DNA of 64,000 nucleotides from CAYOFF01 sp964403415 (GTDB taxonomy: Bacteria; Patescibacteriota; Gracilibacteria; Absconditabacterales; Absconditicoccaceae), in the NCBI GenBank assembly GCA_964403415.1, contig CAYOFF010000001.1:682001-746000 (forward strand), given 5' to 3'. The notes under the pieces were generated by a model. It was not told where the DNA came from. It saw only the letters and a list, made by a program, of their open reading frames with translations, and ran no database searches. The translations under genes were made by a program, and so were the position numbers. This document shows, in pieces, positions 9,948-20,193 of the stretch. Position 1 is the first letter of the stretch. Each line of letters begins with the position of its first letter.

Positions 9948-10205
9948 CTAAACAGTATGAAGTATTCTTCTAGGGTCGTAGTTCAGAACTTTTTCTTCAT
10001 GTTCTGGTAAACACTCTTGTATCACAAAAGTACCTGGTTTATACTTATCAGCTGCTGCGTAAAGAGCCTCTCTGAAGGTCAGATATGTACCTGCTACATT
10101 TTCGTTGGCAATAACCACGAATTTCTTGTAATACTTCTTGACCAGCTCATCCCTATGTTTCACAAAATATCTGTACTGATTATCAAACTTTTCTTGGTCA
10201 AACAT
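9948..10205 (-). CDS. DUF5678-like small protein
   Basis: 85 residues, no UGA in frame, stop UAG. The sequence FVKHRDELVKKYYKKFVVIANENVAG is followed by a strand-helix unit (TFREALYAAADKYKPGTFVIQE). This pattern of H-x-x-L-x-x-x-Y-x-G/K-K-x-V-V-I and a following E-A-x-x-x-A-x-x-x-x-x-G-x-x-x-I-Q is that of the small DUF5678 family, common in candidate phyla and archaea and of unknown role. It is transcribed away from the foreign-looking segment at 10260. Confidence 0.6.
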   Translation of the reverse strand: MFDQEKFDNQYRYFVKHRDELVKKYYKKFVVIANENVAGTYLTFREALYAAADKYKPGTFVIQECLPEHEEKVLNYDPRRILHTV

Positions 10206-10301
10206 GATGTTAGGATTATGTAGCTAAAATCCTTATTTACGGCGATATATTATCCCTTCAAAAAATGATTTCAACTATGATATTTCGCCTTAAATATAAC
10301 G

Positions 10302-10354
10302 AAAAACCCCCCGGAATAAAAATACATCCGGTGGGTCCGCAGGGAAATCCCTGC
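10302..10354 (-). terminator. Hairpin plus rho-independent terminator, module A
   Basis: On the minus strand a GCAGGG/CCCTGC hairpin (10339-10354) precedes a CCGGAT/ATTCCGG stem (10311-10331) ending in GGTTTTT. The architecture repeats at 10436-10485. Confidence 0.65.
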
Positions 10355-10435
10355 ACCTATGTGAAGCGGTCAGAATTGAACTACAGCAGCAGAATATATG
10401 ATATTTTTTGTTTTACAAGAGTTTTTTCTGTGAAG

Positions 10436-10485
10436 AAAAACCCCCGGCGTGGTGAAGCCGGAGGTCAGCAAGACGGATTTCCGTC
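10436..10485 (-). terminator. Hairpin plus rho-independent terminator, module B
   Basis: On the minus strand a GACGG/CCGTC hairpin (10472-10485) precedes a CTCCGGC/GCCGGGG stem (10441-10464) followed by TTTTT. It would end the transcript of the 94-residue gene immediately upstream; module A lies behind it as a second copy of the same layout. Confidence 0.7.
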
Positions 10486-10517
10486 CGCTCAGTGAATGGG
10501 ATGATAAAGGTTGTTTT

Positions 10518-10802
10518 TTACGCCCGGGCTGAGGCTAAAGTGCGTGTTTGAAAGAAGGGGGGCATGTATACGAGCGTATACAATGCACTTCCCAAAGCGC
10601 ACAGGCCGAAGAGCAAATACGACATACCGATGTGTTGGACGGCGTCATCTTGGGTGCCTAACCAGGCCGGCGGGTCGAAATGCAAGTAGCATGCAGCAAT
10701 CATTATGCCAAAGAGGCTGGTCGCTCCTAATGCGAACAACAGGCCGAGGATGGCGAAGAGTTGGTTGGTGATCACCTTTGCTTTTAAAACATCCGTTTTC
10801 AT
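10518..10802 (-). CDS. Small membrane protein in foreign segment 1
   Basis: 94 residues, not recognised. Two hydrophobic segments: residues ~14-38 (LFAILGLLFALGATSLFGIM) and ~60-80. There is no in-frame UGA; all glycines use GGN and the codons are GC-richer than in neighbouring genes, so it reads equally well with the standard code. Ends in UAA. It is followed by two tandem hairpin-terminator modules. A Bacteroidota origin is inferred from composition and from similarity of layout to segment 2, not from a recognised family. Confidence 0.6.
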   Translation of the reverse strand: MKTDVLKAKVITNQLFAILGLLFALGATSLFGIMIAACYLHFDPPAWLGTQDDAVQHIGMSYLLFGLCALGSALYTLVYMPPFFQTRTLASARA

Positions 10803-11007
10803 AATCTGGACAATTTTGTTTTAATACTATATGAGATTTGTCAATACCCATCTCCTTCTATTTTGCAAGAGAAAGATGTGTTGTTCCTCTTCACCTACTA
10901 TACCTACAAACACGACTTTCACCTCTCCTCATTTCCTCCTTACCTTGATTGTGTGTGTGGCTTGGGTATGCTGCTAGAGCAGAGTTTCATCTAAAAACAG
11001 CTAAAAT

Positions 11008-13194
11008 ATGAGTTCAAAAAAAGTCCTTGTCCTTACAACGACATATCCTACGTTTTTGGAGGGTGATGCGACACCTCCTTTTGTGCATGAATTAACCAAG
11101 AGACTTGCCGCTCAGTGATTGGAAATGATTGTACTGGCACCTAGAAGACCATGAACAAAAACCTATGAAGAGCAGGACGGCGTAAAGATTTACAGATATC
11201 CTTACTTTTTTAGGTCTCGCCGGGAAAAACTTGCTGATGGCGCGATTTTACCGAACCTCAAAAAACATAAGTGGTTGGCGGTGGAGATACCGTTTTTGAT
11301 TATCAGTTGTTTCTGGTGGGTGAGAAAATTGGTAAAAAAGGAGTGAATTACTTGTATACATGCTCATCGAATCTTTTCTAATTGATTTGTTTGAGCTTTA
11401 TATAAGCGTTTTTTGAATAAACGTATAGAGCTCATTTGTACGTCACATGGTAGCGATCTTCATACACTGAGTGGGGGAGTGGTTGATAGGCTCAAGAGAT
11501 GGACAATTGCACAGTGTGATAAAGTTACGGTTGTTAGTCAGTATCTCAAAAACAATCTAGATGAGCTTATGTGATATACAACAGATGCAAAAGTAATCTC
11601 TATGGGCGTGGATGAGGAAAAATTCCATCCTAGGTATTATGATGAGAATCTCAAAAAACAATATGGTATAACCGGTAAGTTCTTGTTGTTTGTGTGAAGA
11701 TTGGCTCCGGAAAAGGGGGTAGAGGACTTACTTTACGCTATGCAGGATATTGCCAAGAATTATGATGATATTAAATTATTAATTATTGGTCATGGTCCTC
11801 TATTTAGTTCTTTGAGGAAAACTTCAGATAGATTATGACTTGCAAATCATGTTGTTTTTGTTGGAGCTATAGCTAACGATGAACTCCCTAGATATTATGC
11901 GACGGCGGATCTTTTGATTGCACCGTCAAAGAAAGAATCGTTTGGGTTAGTACAATTAGAAGCTATTATGTCTTGAACCCCAGTTCTTACTAATGAGGGA
12001 TTATGATCTGTGGACCTAGTGAAGAATTGACTCAATGGATACATAGTTCATAATTATGAATTGTTGGAAGTGTGTGTACAAACTGTTCTTACCCATTTTC
12101 AAAAAAATAAAGATGGTATGAAAGAATTAATACGTCTTTCTGTATTTGATCAGTATTCGTGGTGAAGTATATCTGTAAAATATTTTAACGAGTTATCTCA
12201 AGAGAAGAAAAAAACTATATTGTATGCGTATATAGACCGTCCTGGTGGTGCGAATAGGTATTTTGAGATACTTTTAAAACATTTACAGGAGCAGGATAAT
12301 ATTATTGCACATAATCTTGTGCTTCCTAGGTTTTTTGAAATGTATTATTTTTTCATACCTTTCTACTTATTCTATAAGTGAGTAGATTTGAGTATATATG
12401 ATGTTATTCATTCTGATGAGCGATATGCTCATTATTTCAAAGTAAAAAATGTGAAATTGATTGTTACATTGCATCATAATATCTTTGATGCTAACTTTCA
12501 ATGAAACACTTCACTATTACAGAAGATATTTCATCGTTTTATAATTCACCCAAACTTGAAGAAAACCCTTCGTGTAGCAGATAAATTGGTTGCAGTTAGT
12601 GAGTATACGAAATCTTCATATGAGAGTATGTTTTGATGTACTAATGTTATTAGAATATATAATTGAGTAGATACATGCATATATAAAAATCTATGAACAA
12701 GGATAGTAGGTAGAAGCGCGATTCGCATAATATACCTGTGAAATCATACGCGCAGAAAATGACGAGCACTTTTGCCTCAAATTATGGAAGGATTGGGTGA
12801 TGGCTTTGAGATGTACTATACTGGTAAAAATGAGATGCTTGAGGAATTTAGGATGTATAATCTATGACGATTAAGTGAACATGACTTAGTTATGGAATAT
12901 AATTCTGCTGACATGTTGATACTACCCTCGAGATTGGAGGGTTTTTGATATGTTCTCGCAGAAGCGATAGCCTGTAATTTACCTGTAGTAACATATAACT
13001 ATTCGTCTATGCCAGAAATTGTGCTACATGGAGAAAATTGATACTTGGTTAATGAGTACAGTGCAGAGGCGTTTATTAGTGCTATTAAATGTGTGATTTC
13101 ATCAAAGCTTTGCATTAAAAACGGTGTAGAATATATAGATCGTGTTTTTGGATTACGTAGGATGATTTATGAATACAGCAAAATCTATGACTAA
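11008..13194 (+). CDS. Tandem GT4-GT4 glycosyltransferase fusion
   Basis: A 728-residue protein with two GT-B family 4 glycosyltransferases in one chain. Domain 1 (residues ~1-390) shows TTYPTFLEGDATPPFVHEL, a HAHR element, FVGRLAPEKGVEDLLYAM and the E-x-F-G-L-x-x-L-E-A donor-binding motif. Domain 2 (~400-728) starts ILYAYIDRPGGANRYFEIL, then VSEYTKSSYES and the S-R-L-E-G-F-G-Y-V-L-A-E-A motif. Both glutamate pairs are present, so both halves may be active. Some twenty UGA codons read as Gly and no UAA or UAG interrupts the linker. Two consecutive sugar additions to one glycan are a plausible inference. Its 3' end overlaps the next gene by 26 bases. Confidence 0.85.
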
Positions 13195-14698
13195 TCAGAT
13201 TTATATAGGTATTTTATTACTCCTTTTACTTTTTTCTACTTATGTAAATAAGGTTGATACAGTTGTTGCTCCTGATGAATTTGCTCATTTTTTTGAAGTT
13301 AAACTTATGAGAAATTATGGGACTTACGATAAAAAAATAACGGGAGAAGAGAGTCTTATGATCCAGAACCATCTTATTCCGGCACCACAGTGAGTTAATT
13401 TTAATCCGACTAGAGAGAGCTTAGTTTCAGGTTTCTTCCCTTACTATAGCTATTTACAGTATATAATTAGTTTATTAGGAACTAATGCAATATTTTATAC
13501 TAATCTCATCTTGATGATGGGTATTTTTTTATTTCTCTTAGTTATTGCTCAAAAAAAGAAATCACCGCTTGTTCTTCTTTTGCTTTTATTCCCTACTTTG
13601 TTTCATCAGGCACAATTCTTATACCAAGATATGTTTTCTTTTTATCTTTTTATATTCTTTTTTTATGTTGCCGGCTTTTCTAATAAATATTTGCTAGAAA
13701 TTCTTATTCTTGGTATGCTGGTATATGTGCGTTATACAAATATCCTTTTCGTTATTCCTTTGTATCTTTTTTCTCAATATAGGAATTATAGGATAAATTC
13801 ATTATCATACAGAATCGTTTTGAAATGATTACTTTTATGATGAATTATGTGAGCGCTTTTGTTGATTTTCAATAAAATATACTATAATTCATACTTGACT
13901 ATACCTAATACAGTACATACGGGTAATGACACGAACTATCTTTCAGCAGTAAAAGAAAACCTGTTCACATCTAATATTTACAAATTTTATGATTTATATT
14001 TTAGTCACAATATAAATATAGTACTTCCTCTAGTATTCTTTTTCTTTTTTCTATTTCTTAGGAGTAAATTTTCAAAGATAGAACGATTTATCATATTGAC
14101 TAGTAATTCCTTGATACTGGTTTTTTTTCTGACGTGATTCAAGTTAGATTACTTGTATAAATACTCACTTCATGGATCGTATTATCGTTATGTTTTACCC
14201 ATATTTCTATTTTTATATTTATATGTGTTGCTAAATCGAAAAAGATTATTTATGCATAGACTATTAATGGTTCTGGGTTTTTCGACTTATACCATAATTT
14301 CTTTGTATAGTGTATTTCATGTTGTGAAAAATTGATATGGCACTTATGAACAAGCATCCTATAAATGAGAGAAAAAGAGTACTGAGAAAATTATTTCCTC
14401 TTATTTCACAGGTAATTCTATAATACTGACTAATTTCTTTTCAAAGATATTTATTGACAATTACTATTTTTGAAATGGTGATAATAAAATTAAAATTGTG
14501 CGTATTGATACGTTGAAGGATGTCGGGATTCTAAACATTGATTTTTTAAGAGAATATACTAAGACGAATCATTTAAATTTTTTCATTATACCTGATCCCA
14601 ATAATATTTGAGTATTAACAAACTATATTATGTCTAGAAATGCTATACTTTTGTTCTCAAATGATAAGGTACAGTTCCAGCTTTACCAGATAAATTAG
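13169..14698 (+). CDS. Polytopic GT-C / DUF2142-like membrane protein
   Basis: 509 residues if ATG 13169 is used; ATG 13187 is an alternative that shortens the overlap with the preceding gene. After the first membrane segment comes V-V-A-P-D-E-F-A-H-F, matching the P-D-E-x-x-H loop of DUF2142 and related GT-C glycosyltransferases, where the acidic residue binds the lipid-phosphate donor. About nine further hydrophobic segments follow and a C-terminal soluble part of ~100 residues. The gene is markedly AT-rich and uses UGA=Gly more sparingly than its neighbours. It likely adds a sugar outside the membrane within the same pathway as the GT4 fusion. Confidence 0.7.
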
Positions 14699-15702
14699 TT
14701 TTTGTTGATATAGTGAAGTCAATCGTATATTCACTTATATCGTCAAGAGATTTGATGATAGTCCATGGTTGTTAGTAATAAAGTTGACTTGATGAGCAGG
14801 TGTGTCATAAGAAAGTGTAATATTTTAATAGGTGACTTATTATATTTTTTATTAAAGATAAGCCTATTTCTGGAAAAATAATATCTGTAGAATTTACTCT
14901 TTTTTCAACTACTTGCTCCTATTTTGTGTGTTATTTTACTTGTTATACAGATGTATAACTTTTTTCAGAGACATTGTATTTTCTGGCTTAAATCAGCATC
15001 TTCGAAGTAGCAAAAATATATTGGATCAAATCATCATGTAATTCTGATGATGTCCAGGGGGATTAGCAAGCAGCATCCAGTAAGAAATTGGTATGATTTT
15101 TGATTGTTTGGTGTTTTTAGATGATATGGTCTACCTAGTCGTCGATTTATTGCTCCGCCATAGAAGTCAATTGATCAGTTATAGTAATTATAGTTCACAG
15201 GAGCAATCATTCCGAGATCTGATTTTGTAGATGCATCTGCGACTAAATGACTAAGAAATGCCTTGTCTACTACCGTATCGTTATTCAACAGTAATACATA
15301 CTCACTACTGGATTCACTCAGTACCTGTCTCATGGCAATATTATTCCCTTCGGCGAAGCCGTAGTTTTGATCGTTTTTGAGGAGGAATAATTTTTTATTG
15401 CTTGGTAGTGGATCTAATCTTTTTTTGCCTTCAAGATACGAACCATTTTCTAGTTCTTCTTTGGTATACTCGTATATGGTGAGATCATGCGTGCACGTAG
15501 TAGTTTCAAAGTATTTACTAGAGACTTCAATGTGTTTTTGAGTCCAATCTTTGATTTTCTCAATACTTTCGTTGGATGAACCATTATCTACGAGAATGAC
15601 TTCATAGTTGGGGTAGTCAATACGATAGACAGACTCAAGACACTCGATTGTGTCTTGTCGTCAATTTCGGTTGAGTATGATGATGGATACTTTGGGTGTC
15701 AT
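14695..15702 (-). CDS. Glycosyltransferase family 2, rhamnosyltransferase-like
   Basis: 335 residues. The N-terminus VSIIILNRNG and the strand EVILVDNGSS(N) give the nucleotide-binding site, YGFAEGNN precedes the metal motif region L-L-L-N-N-D-T-V-V, and CYFEDADLSRK matches the E-D-x-D-x catalytic element of WbbL-like rhamnosyltransferases. UGA provides several Gly, as in FYGG and the conserved T-G-C-C-L. The 3' end overlaps the convergent membrane protein gene by four bases. It is translated three bases after the flippase stop, so the two form an operon for O-antigen-like polysaccharide. Confidence 0.88.
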
Positions 15703-15705
15703 AGT

Positions 15706-16992
15706 TTATATACGATTAAACTTCCAGTGGAAATATCAAATCATTGCTCAGCATACCATTACTTCCGTCGCTACTGTCATCCATGCTGCGCCAAACATTC
15801 AGTAAGTGGGGATGAGGAAGAGGTTTCAGAGACAGTTGATGAGTGCGCCTATTCAGGTCAATGTCATAAAGATATTCTCTTTGTGTGCAATCTGAAGTCA
15901 GGCTCAGACCGGTATATTGATGTGCGGAATTATTTGCGAGAGAATAAGAATCTGTAAGATAGGTCATCATGTTGCGTACTGGTTGCCATAGAGTGTTGTC
16001 ATGAGTCGAGGAGCAATAAGCGCACAGATAAGTAATGCAGGGATTGCTATGATACTTATTCTTTTTTGTCGTCGAGTGACTGATGATGTAAAATGTCCAG
16101 AGTCCTGATGGTATGCTGCGCGTAATGAAGGCATGAGTGATTGTATCAAAATTCCTGAGGGAATCATTATTAGGATAAGAAGCTTGTATGCTGCGTTGTA
16201 GACGCCTATCGCTTCGAAGCCATGATAATACTGCAAGATGACCCCATCTACATAAAAGTACAATCCTACAAACAATGCGCTCATGCTAAACATCCAGCCG
16301 TTTTTGATGAGTTGGGTTTTTGAAGTTATGATCTCTGTGGTGTGCTCCTGGAGCTGGCGCTTGTGTGCGATGTATCGGGCATAACCAATCGTGATGAGCG
16401 TGACGAGAGATTGACCTATGAGGTTGAGTGGGAGCGATTGGTAGAGGTAGAGCAGGGGGATGAGGAGGAGATTTCAGACGCCCTGCACGAGCTTGATCTT
16501 GAGCTCTGTTTCACCACGCTGGAGACTACGAAACGTAGCTCTGATATATTCAAGGAATGAGTTGGTCAGCGTGTTGGTTAGGAGAATCACTCCAATCAGC
16601 CGGAGAAACGACGTGTCTGCCGTAAATCGTAGGATACCTATGTATACGACTGTTACCGCAATACTGAGGAGGAGCTTGGTATGCAGCCCCGTGATGAGAT
16701 ACTGTCTGCGATGCGTAGTGTCGAGATGCTGATAGTCCCTAATCGTGAGTTGCGTAATCCCAAGATCTGCAAAGACCACCAGAAACGTCAGAATGACACT
16801 CAGATACGAATACTGCCCAAAAATTTCTTTGCCAAAAAGACGTCCGATCATGATGATCAGGATCGCAAGTGATCCTTTGCTTATGCCTTCTGCAAGTAAG
16901 AGCCGAAAGGTATTTTTGATGACTGTTTGTTTGCTGCTCGTATTGTGCAGCAGAAACTGTTTGAGTCTGGTGACGTGTGTGAGGAGAGACAT
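15706..16992 (-). CDS. Polysaccharide flippase (MOP superfamily)
   Basis: 428 residues with about twelve membrane segments. The N-terminal helix pair around GRLFGKEIFGQYSYLSVILT and the later NLFLIPTYGMFGAAW signature identify the polysaccharide transporter (Wzx/RfbX) branch of the MATE-like exporter superfamily. It flips lipid-linked oligosaccharide from the cytoplasmic to the outer face. UGA at the complements of 16474, 15967 and 15964 are Gly. It is the first gene of a two-gene minus-strand operon with the GT2 downstream. Confidence 0.88.
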
Positions 16993-17178
16993 GTGTTCTC
17001 TATAGCAATGTATGAGCCGATTGCGAGCTGACTTGGGTGCGGAGTCAAATGTGAGGAAGTATGAAGTTTTTATATGCAGATGATACTTGACACAGGAATT
17101 TATTTCATTAGTATTGAGCTACAAATCGTCCTTCGGGATCCTCCCTTATCTTGAGGGAGCAAACATGGTTAGGATGGC

Positions 17179-17565
17179 TTAAAGCACGAGAGCTTTAAGC
17201 TTTTTTTGTATCTCTTGGAAATCAGATGTTGATACTGTTGCTATTCTATGTGTGAATCTAGCCTTGTCTAGAACCCTAATCTGAGACAAAATTATTCTAG
17301 ATATTTTCCCAAAGTATGTAGTTGCTAAACTATAGTAAAACTTTGAGTCTTTACCTCATGTGGTCATGGGTAATACGACAAAAACATTTCATATCTTTTT
17401 TAGGACTAACACTGGTCTTTTAAACTCTGTACCTCTTCAATCTTGTTCGGATCATACATTCAGACCGAGATGAGTGAATCGTATTTCATTTGGTAATATC
17501 AAAAAATTGAGATTTTTATTATCTACTTCTATTTTTAGGGTATTCCGTGTGTCGAAGTCTTTCAT
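17179..17565 (-). CDS. PemK/MazF-family toxin
   Basis: 128 residues. Starting MKDFDTRN, it contains the family block L-G-L-N-V-G-S-E-Q-D-G-R-G followed by F-K-R-P-V-L-V-L-K-K, then the conserved I-L-S-Q-I-R and a C-terminal helix. These are the hallmarks of the candidate-phyla subfamily of PemK/MazF endoribonucleases that cleave mRNA. Two UGA codons read as Gly. No antitoxin gene is evident directly upstream on the same strand; the opposite strand carries a separate RelE-like pair. A longer N-terminal extension in frame is possible, but this start matches relatives. Confidence 0.8.
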
Positions 17566-17758
17566 ATGTGTTGTATGAGTAAAATTCGTTATGTATAGTT
17601 GCTTGTGCAATTCGTTTCAAGTATGATATTTTGGCTTAAATGTTCGTATTTTATATGTTGTGTTATGAGAGAGACTATATTTGAAAGGGTGGTGTAGGGT
17701 CGTAGTTGAAATGCGTTTTTTTTTGTCTATAAGTATTTTGCCGTTCGCTTTAGATCGT

Positions 17759-17980
17759 ATGCATGATATGACTAATATACATACTTCGCCTAAACATTCA
17801 GTACACATACTTCAGCCTAAGAGAGCTATTGCTAACAAAAAGAGAGCAAATGTGTCTGATGGTCACGAAACTTCTTTGGCTGAGTATATTTCATCGGGCA
17901 AAGTAAATGATCCCAATGAGTATAAGACGTTTACAAATGTAGAAGACCTAAAGAAATATTTACACACGCAAGTTAAGTAG
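17759..17980 (+). CDS. Probable antitoxin partner of RelE-like toxin
   Basis: 73 residues if ATG 17759 is used; ATG 17711 or 17768 are alternatives. No family is certain. It is basic at the N-terminus and ends in a F-T-N-V-E-D-L-K-K-Y-L helix, a shape common to the toxin-binding tail of type II antitoxins. The assignment rests mainly on position: it ends six bases before the toxin start, in the same direction. No in-frame UGA. Confidence 0.55.
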   Translation: MHDMTNIHTSPKHSVHILQPKRAIANKKRANVSDGHETSLAEYISSGKVNDPNEYKTFTNVEDLKKYLHTQVK

Positions 17981-17986
17981 ATAATT

Positions 17987-18256
17987 ATGATACTAAAAGT
18001 GTCCAAAAAGTTCGTAAAGCACTATGCTTTGCTCTCTTTTGATGTAAGGCAGAAGGTTGATTCTGTGCTGGATGTTTTTGTTATGGATCCTTTAAATAGA
18101 GAACTCAGAAATCACGAGTTACATTGAACATTCTCTGGGTTTAGGAGTGTAGATGTAACGTGAAGTTATAGAATACATTTTCGTGAATTATCTGAATGAA
18201 GGTATGAGCTTGTAGAAATAGTAGATGTAGGGACACATAACCAATTGTATTGATAA
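17987..18256 (+). CDS. RelE/YafQ-family toxin
   Basis: 89 residues. The pattern is that of RelE-superfamily ribonucleases: an N-terminal helix (KFVKHYALLSFDVRQKV), then D-P-L-N-R-E-L-R-N-H-E-L-H-G, G-F-R-S-V-D-V-T-G-S-Y-R-I-H-F-R-E and a C-terminal V-D-V-G-T-H-N-Q-L-Y-G. The H-x-L-x-G and D/R-x-R-I elements correspond to the active face that cuts ribosome-bound mRNA. UGA codons encode several Gly including the final residue before UAA. It follows the antitoxin-like gene by six bases. Confidence 0.8.
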
Positions 18257-18403
18257 ATCGCTTTTGGAGTCAAGTATGAAGAGGTATTATTTTTGTGTGT
18301 GAGTCAAGCGTAGACGTGTTTTCGTGATTGTATCTTGAGATGATATATCTATTATTTGTTTTCAACTACTTGTGTTCTATTTTTTCAGATGCGTATATAT
18401 TCT

Positions 18404-18421
18404 TGATCACATGCGTGATCA
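18404..18421. promoter_or_regulatory. Perfect palindromic site, candidate operator
   Basis: TGATCAC and GTGATCA flank a four-base centre. The site lies between the RelE-like toxin and the TPR gene, 45 bases before the latter's ATG. It could be an operator or a weak hairpin. The rest of 18257-18466 shows no gene. Confidence 0.35.
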
Positions 18422-18466
18422 GAGAGTGACAAAGAGAGGGGTGCGCGTATTTAACCCACACGCTCT

Positions 18467-20161
18467 ATGCAGTATCTCAAATGGCGAATTGTATGAAGCG
18501 CGATAATACTAAATACTATCTTGTGGATCGCTTTTCGTGGCGATAGCATATTTTTGTGATTATTTACTGATATAGAAACACAGTGGAGGCGCGGTGACTA
18601 TGCTGAGATTGCCCAGAAACAATGACTGGTCGGTGAAGCGAGAGTGTTCAAAATTTCTGCACTGCTCAAGATATGAGATATCGACGGGGCATTTGATGAG
18701 CTCAAGCGTGCGCCACTAGATACGTATCCCGAACGACTGCAACAAATCGCAAAAGCACTCTTGCTAAGAGAGAAGTGAGATACCGCAGGAGTGATGAGTG
18801 CCGTGAGTAGTAGTGTCTCTGATGGCGGCACAGGGAAAGTGATTGTGTTTGATGGCTATGGCGATGACAAGACGGTGCAGGCTACATTTGCATCACTGTA
18901 TGCAGCCTCTGTCTGTACGCAGAGACGTCGAGCAGCGTGTGTGGAGATGGCGGAACTAAGTAGTAGATTGGATCCGTTTGCAGCATATCCGCTCCTGGTT
19001 CACTGATGGGCGCTGAGAGCACAGGGACAGTATACGCCTGCGATGGAAATGTATGAGAGAGCAAAAATGCTTGGATGAGCAGAGACGCCTTTTGTATGGC
19101 TGAGTCGTGGTATTGTAGAGTTCTACAAATGAAAACGCAAAGAAGCTATTAGTGATCTGCAGCGTGTAGAGACACATCCCGTGTACGGATATGATGCCAA
19201 GATCTATCTGGGAAGAATCTATACGCAGCAGTGAAAATACGATCTCGCAAGAGAACATTTTGCAGCAGCCAAAGCAGAGACAGGTACCAAAGCATACCAG
19301 CATGATCTGTGGCTAGGAAGAGTAGCTGTAGCACAGAAAGACTGGTCTGGTGCGCTTGCTGCGTACAAGGAGGCAGCAACCAACTTCCCCAAAGCAGTAG
19401 AAGTTGCTGCAGATAGAATCCTCCTTGAGAAAAAACTCGGACGCGTCGTTGTGTTTGAACAGCTGGTGGATACGGCGCGCATATTAGCATGAAGATCGCC
19501 GTACAACTATGCGACCGTGGCGGGGAAGCTTAGAGAGGCGGGCGCATATCTGCTTGCTGAAGAAGTGGCATCCGAAGGGATGATCTATGCAAGCGGTGAT
19601 GTTCAGATCAAGGCACTTGCAATCCAACAATACAGAACACTTCTCAGTCAAGCATACGCTATGCTCAAGGAGTGACGTGATCCTAGACCATTGCTGTCTG
19701 AGGCAGAGTCACTGTGATGGCAACTTGATCAAAATCCTGACGTCATCACCCTTGCGCGTGCGCTGACACTATTGCGTGTGTACAATAGGACTGTCGAAGC
19801 TCAGGAGCTTTTTAGAAGTATGGCAGTGACGGCACTTCCACGCCAACAAAGACTCGTAAGAATACGATATGCATTACTCAATGATAACCCCAACAAAGCT
19901 GAGTCACTCCTCAGTAGACTTGAAGATATTCAAGAAGGTGACACACAGGTCGCATGGATCAATCGAGCTATAGCTATGGAACGCTGAGAAATATGAACAG
20001 CACACACGTATCTCGAACAGCTGCGTCAACGAGGTGATTTGCGTGTAGACGATGTGAAGTTATTGACGACCAAAGAGCTCCGACAAGAATGTATGCGTTG
20101 GTTCTCTCCCTGGATTGGCTGGATGTCTCCGTATATAGACTCTCAATTTGTAGATAAGTAG
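18467..20161 (+). CDS. Membrane-anchored TPR-repeat protein (copy 1)
   Basis: 564 residues: one N-terminal membrane segment (residues ~8-25), then helical repeats of ~34 residues. Clear TPR units include G-Q-Y-T-P-A-M-E-M-Y-E-R-A, R-K-E-A-I-S-D-L-Q-R-V and G-K-Y-D-L-A-R-E-H-F-A-A-A. TPR domains hold protein complexes together; the partner is unknown. It is a clear paralogue of the protein at 20995-22707, sharing repeat order and phrases such as Y-G-Y-D/E-A-K-I-Y/F-L-G-R and W-S/T-G-A-L. UGA=Gly throughout. Start chosen at ATG 18467 because it precedes the membrane anchor directly. Confidence 0.75.
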
Positions 20162-20193
20162 TATATTTTATTTTGGGGATTTTCCCTATTCCT

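Larger units (their letters stand above)
10260..10830 (-). mobile_element. Foreign segment 1 (Bacteroidota-like), boundaries approximate
   Basis: The GC content rises visibly here (for example GGCCGGCGGG near 10661-10680) against the AT-rich surroundings. One minus-strand gene (10518-10802) has no UGA codon, and two hairpin-terminator modules follow it. The stretch 10206-10517 holds no protein gene beyond these modules. No transposase, integrase or clear flanking repeat was found, so the mode of entry is unknown. Composition, orientation and 3' architecture match the larger segment at 42.7-47.6 kb. Confidence 0.5.

Noticed and set aside
10350..10400. tRNA-like string (GTCAGAATTGAACTACAGC)
   Set aside because: No acceptor or anticodon stem can be formed around it; it is part of hairpin module A and its flank.
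16342..17005. Several plus-strand open frames of 60-90 codons
   Set aside because: They overlap the minus-strand flippase gene, whose frame has twelve membrane segments and the expected family motifs.
17087..17114. TTGACA-16-TAGTAT promoter-like sequence on the plus strand
   Set aside because: It points into the 3' end of the minus-strand PemK gene, with no plus-strand gene for over 600 bases.
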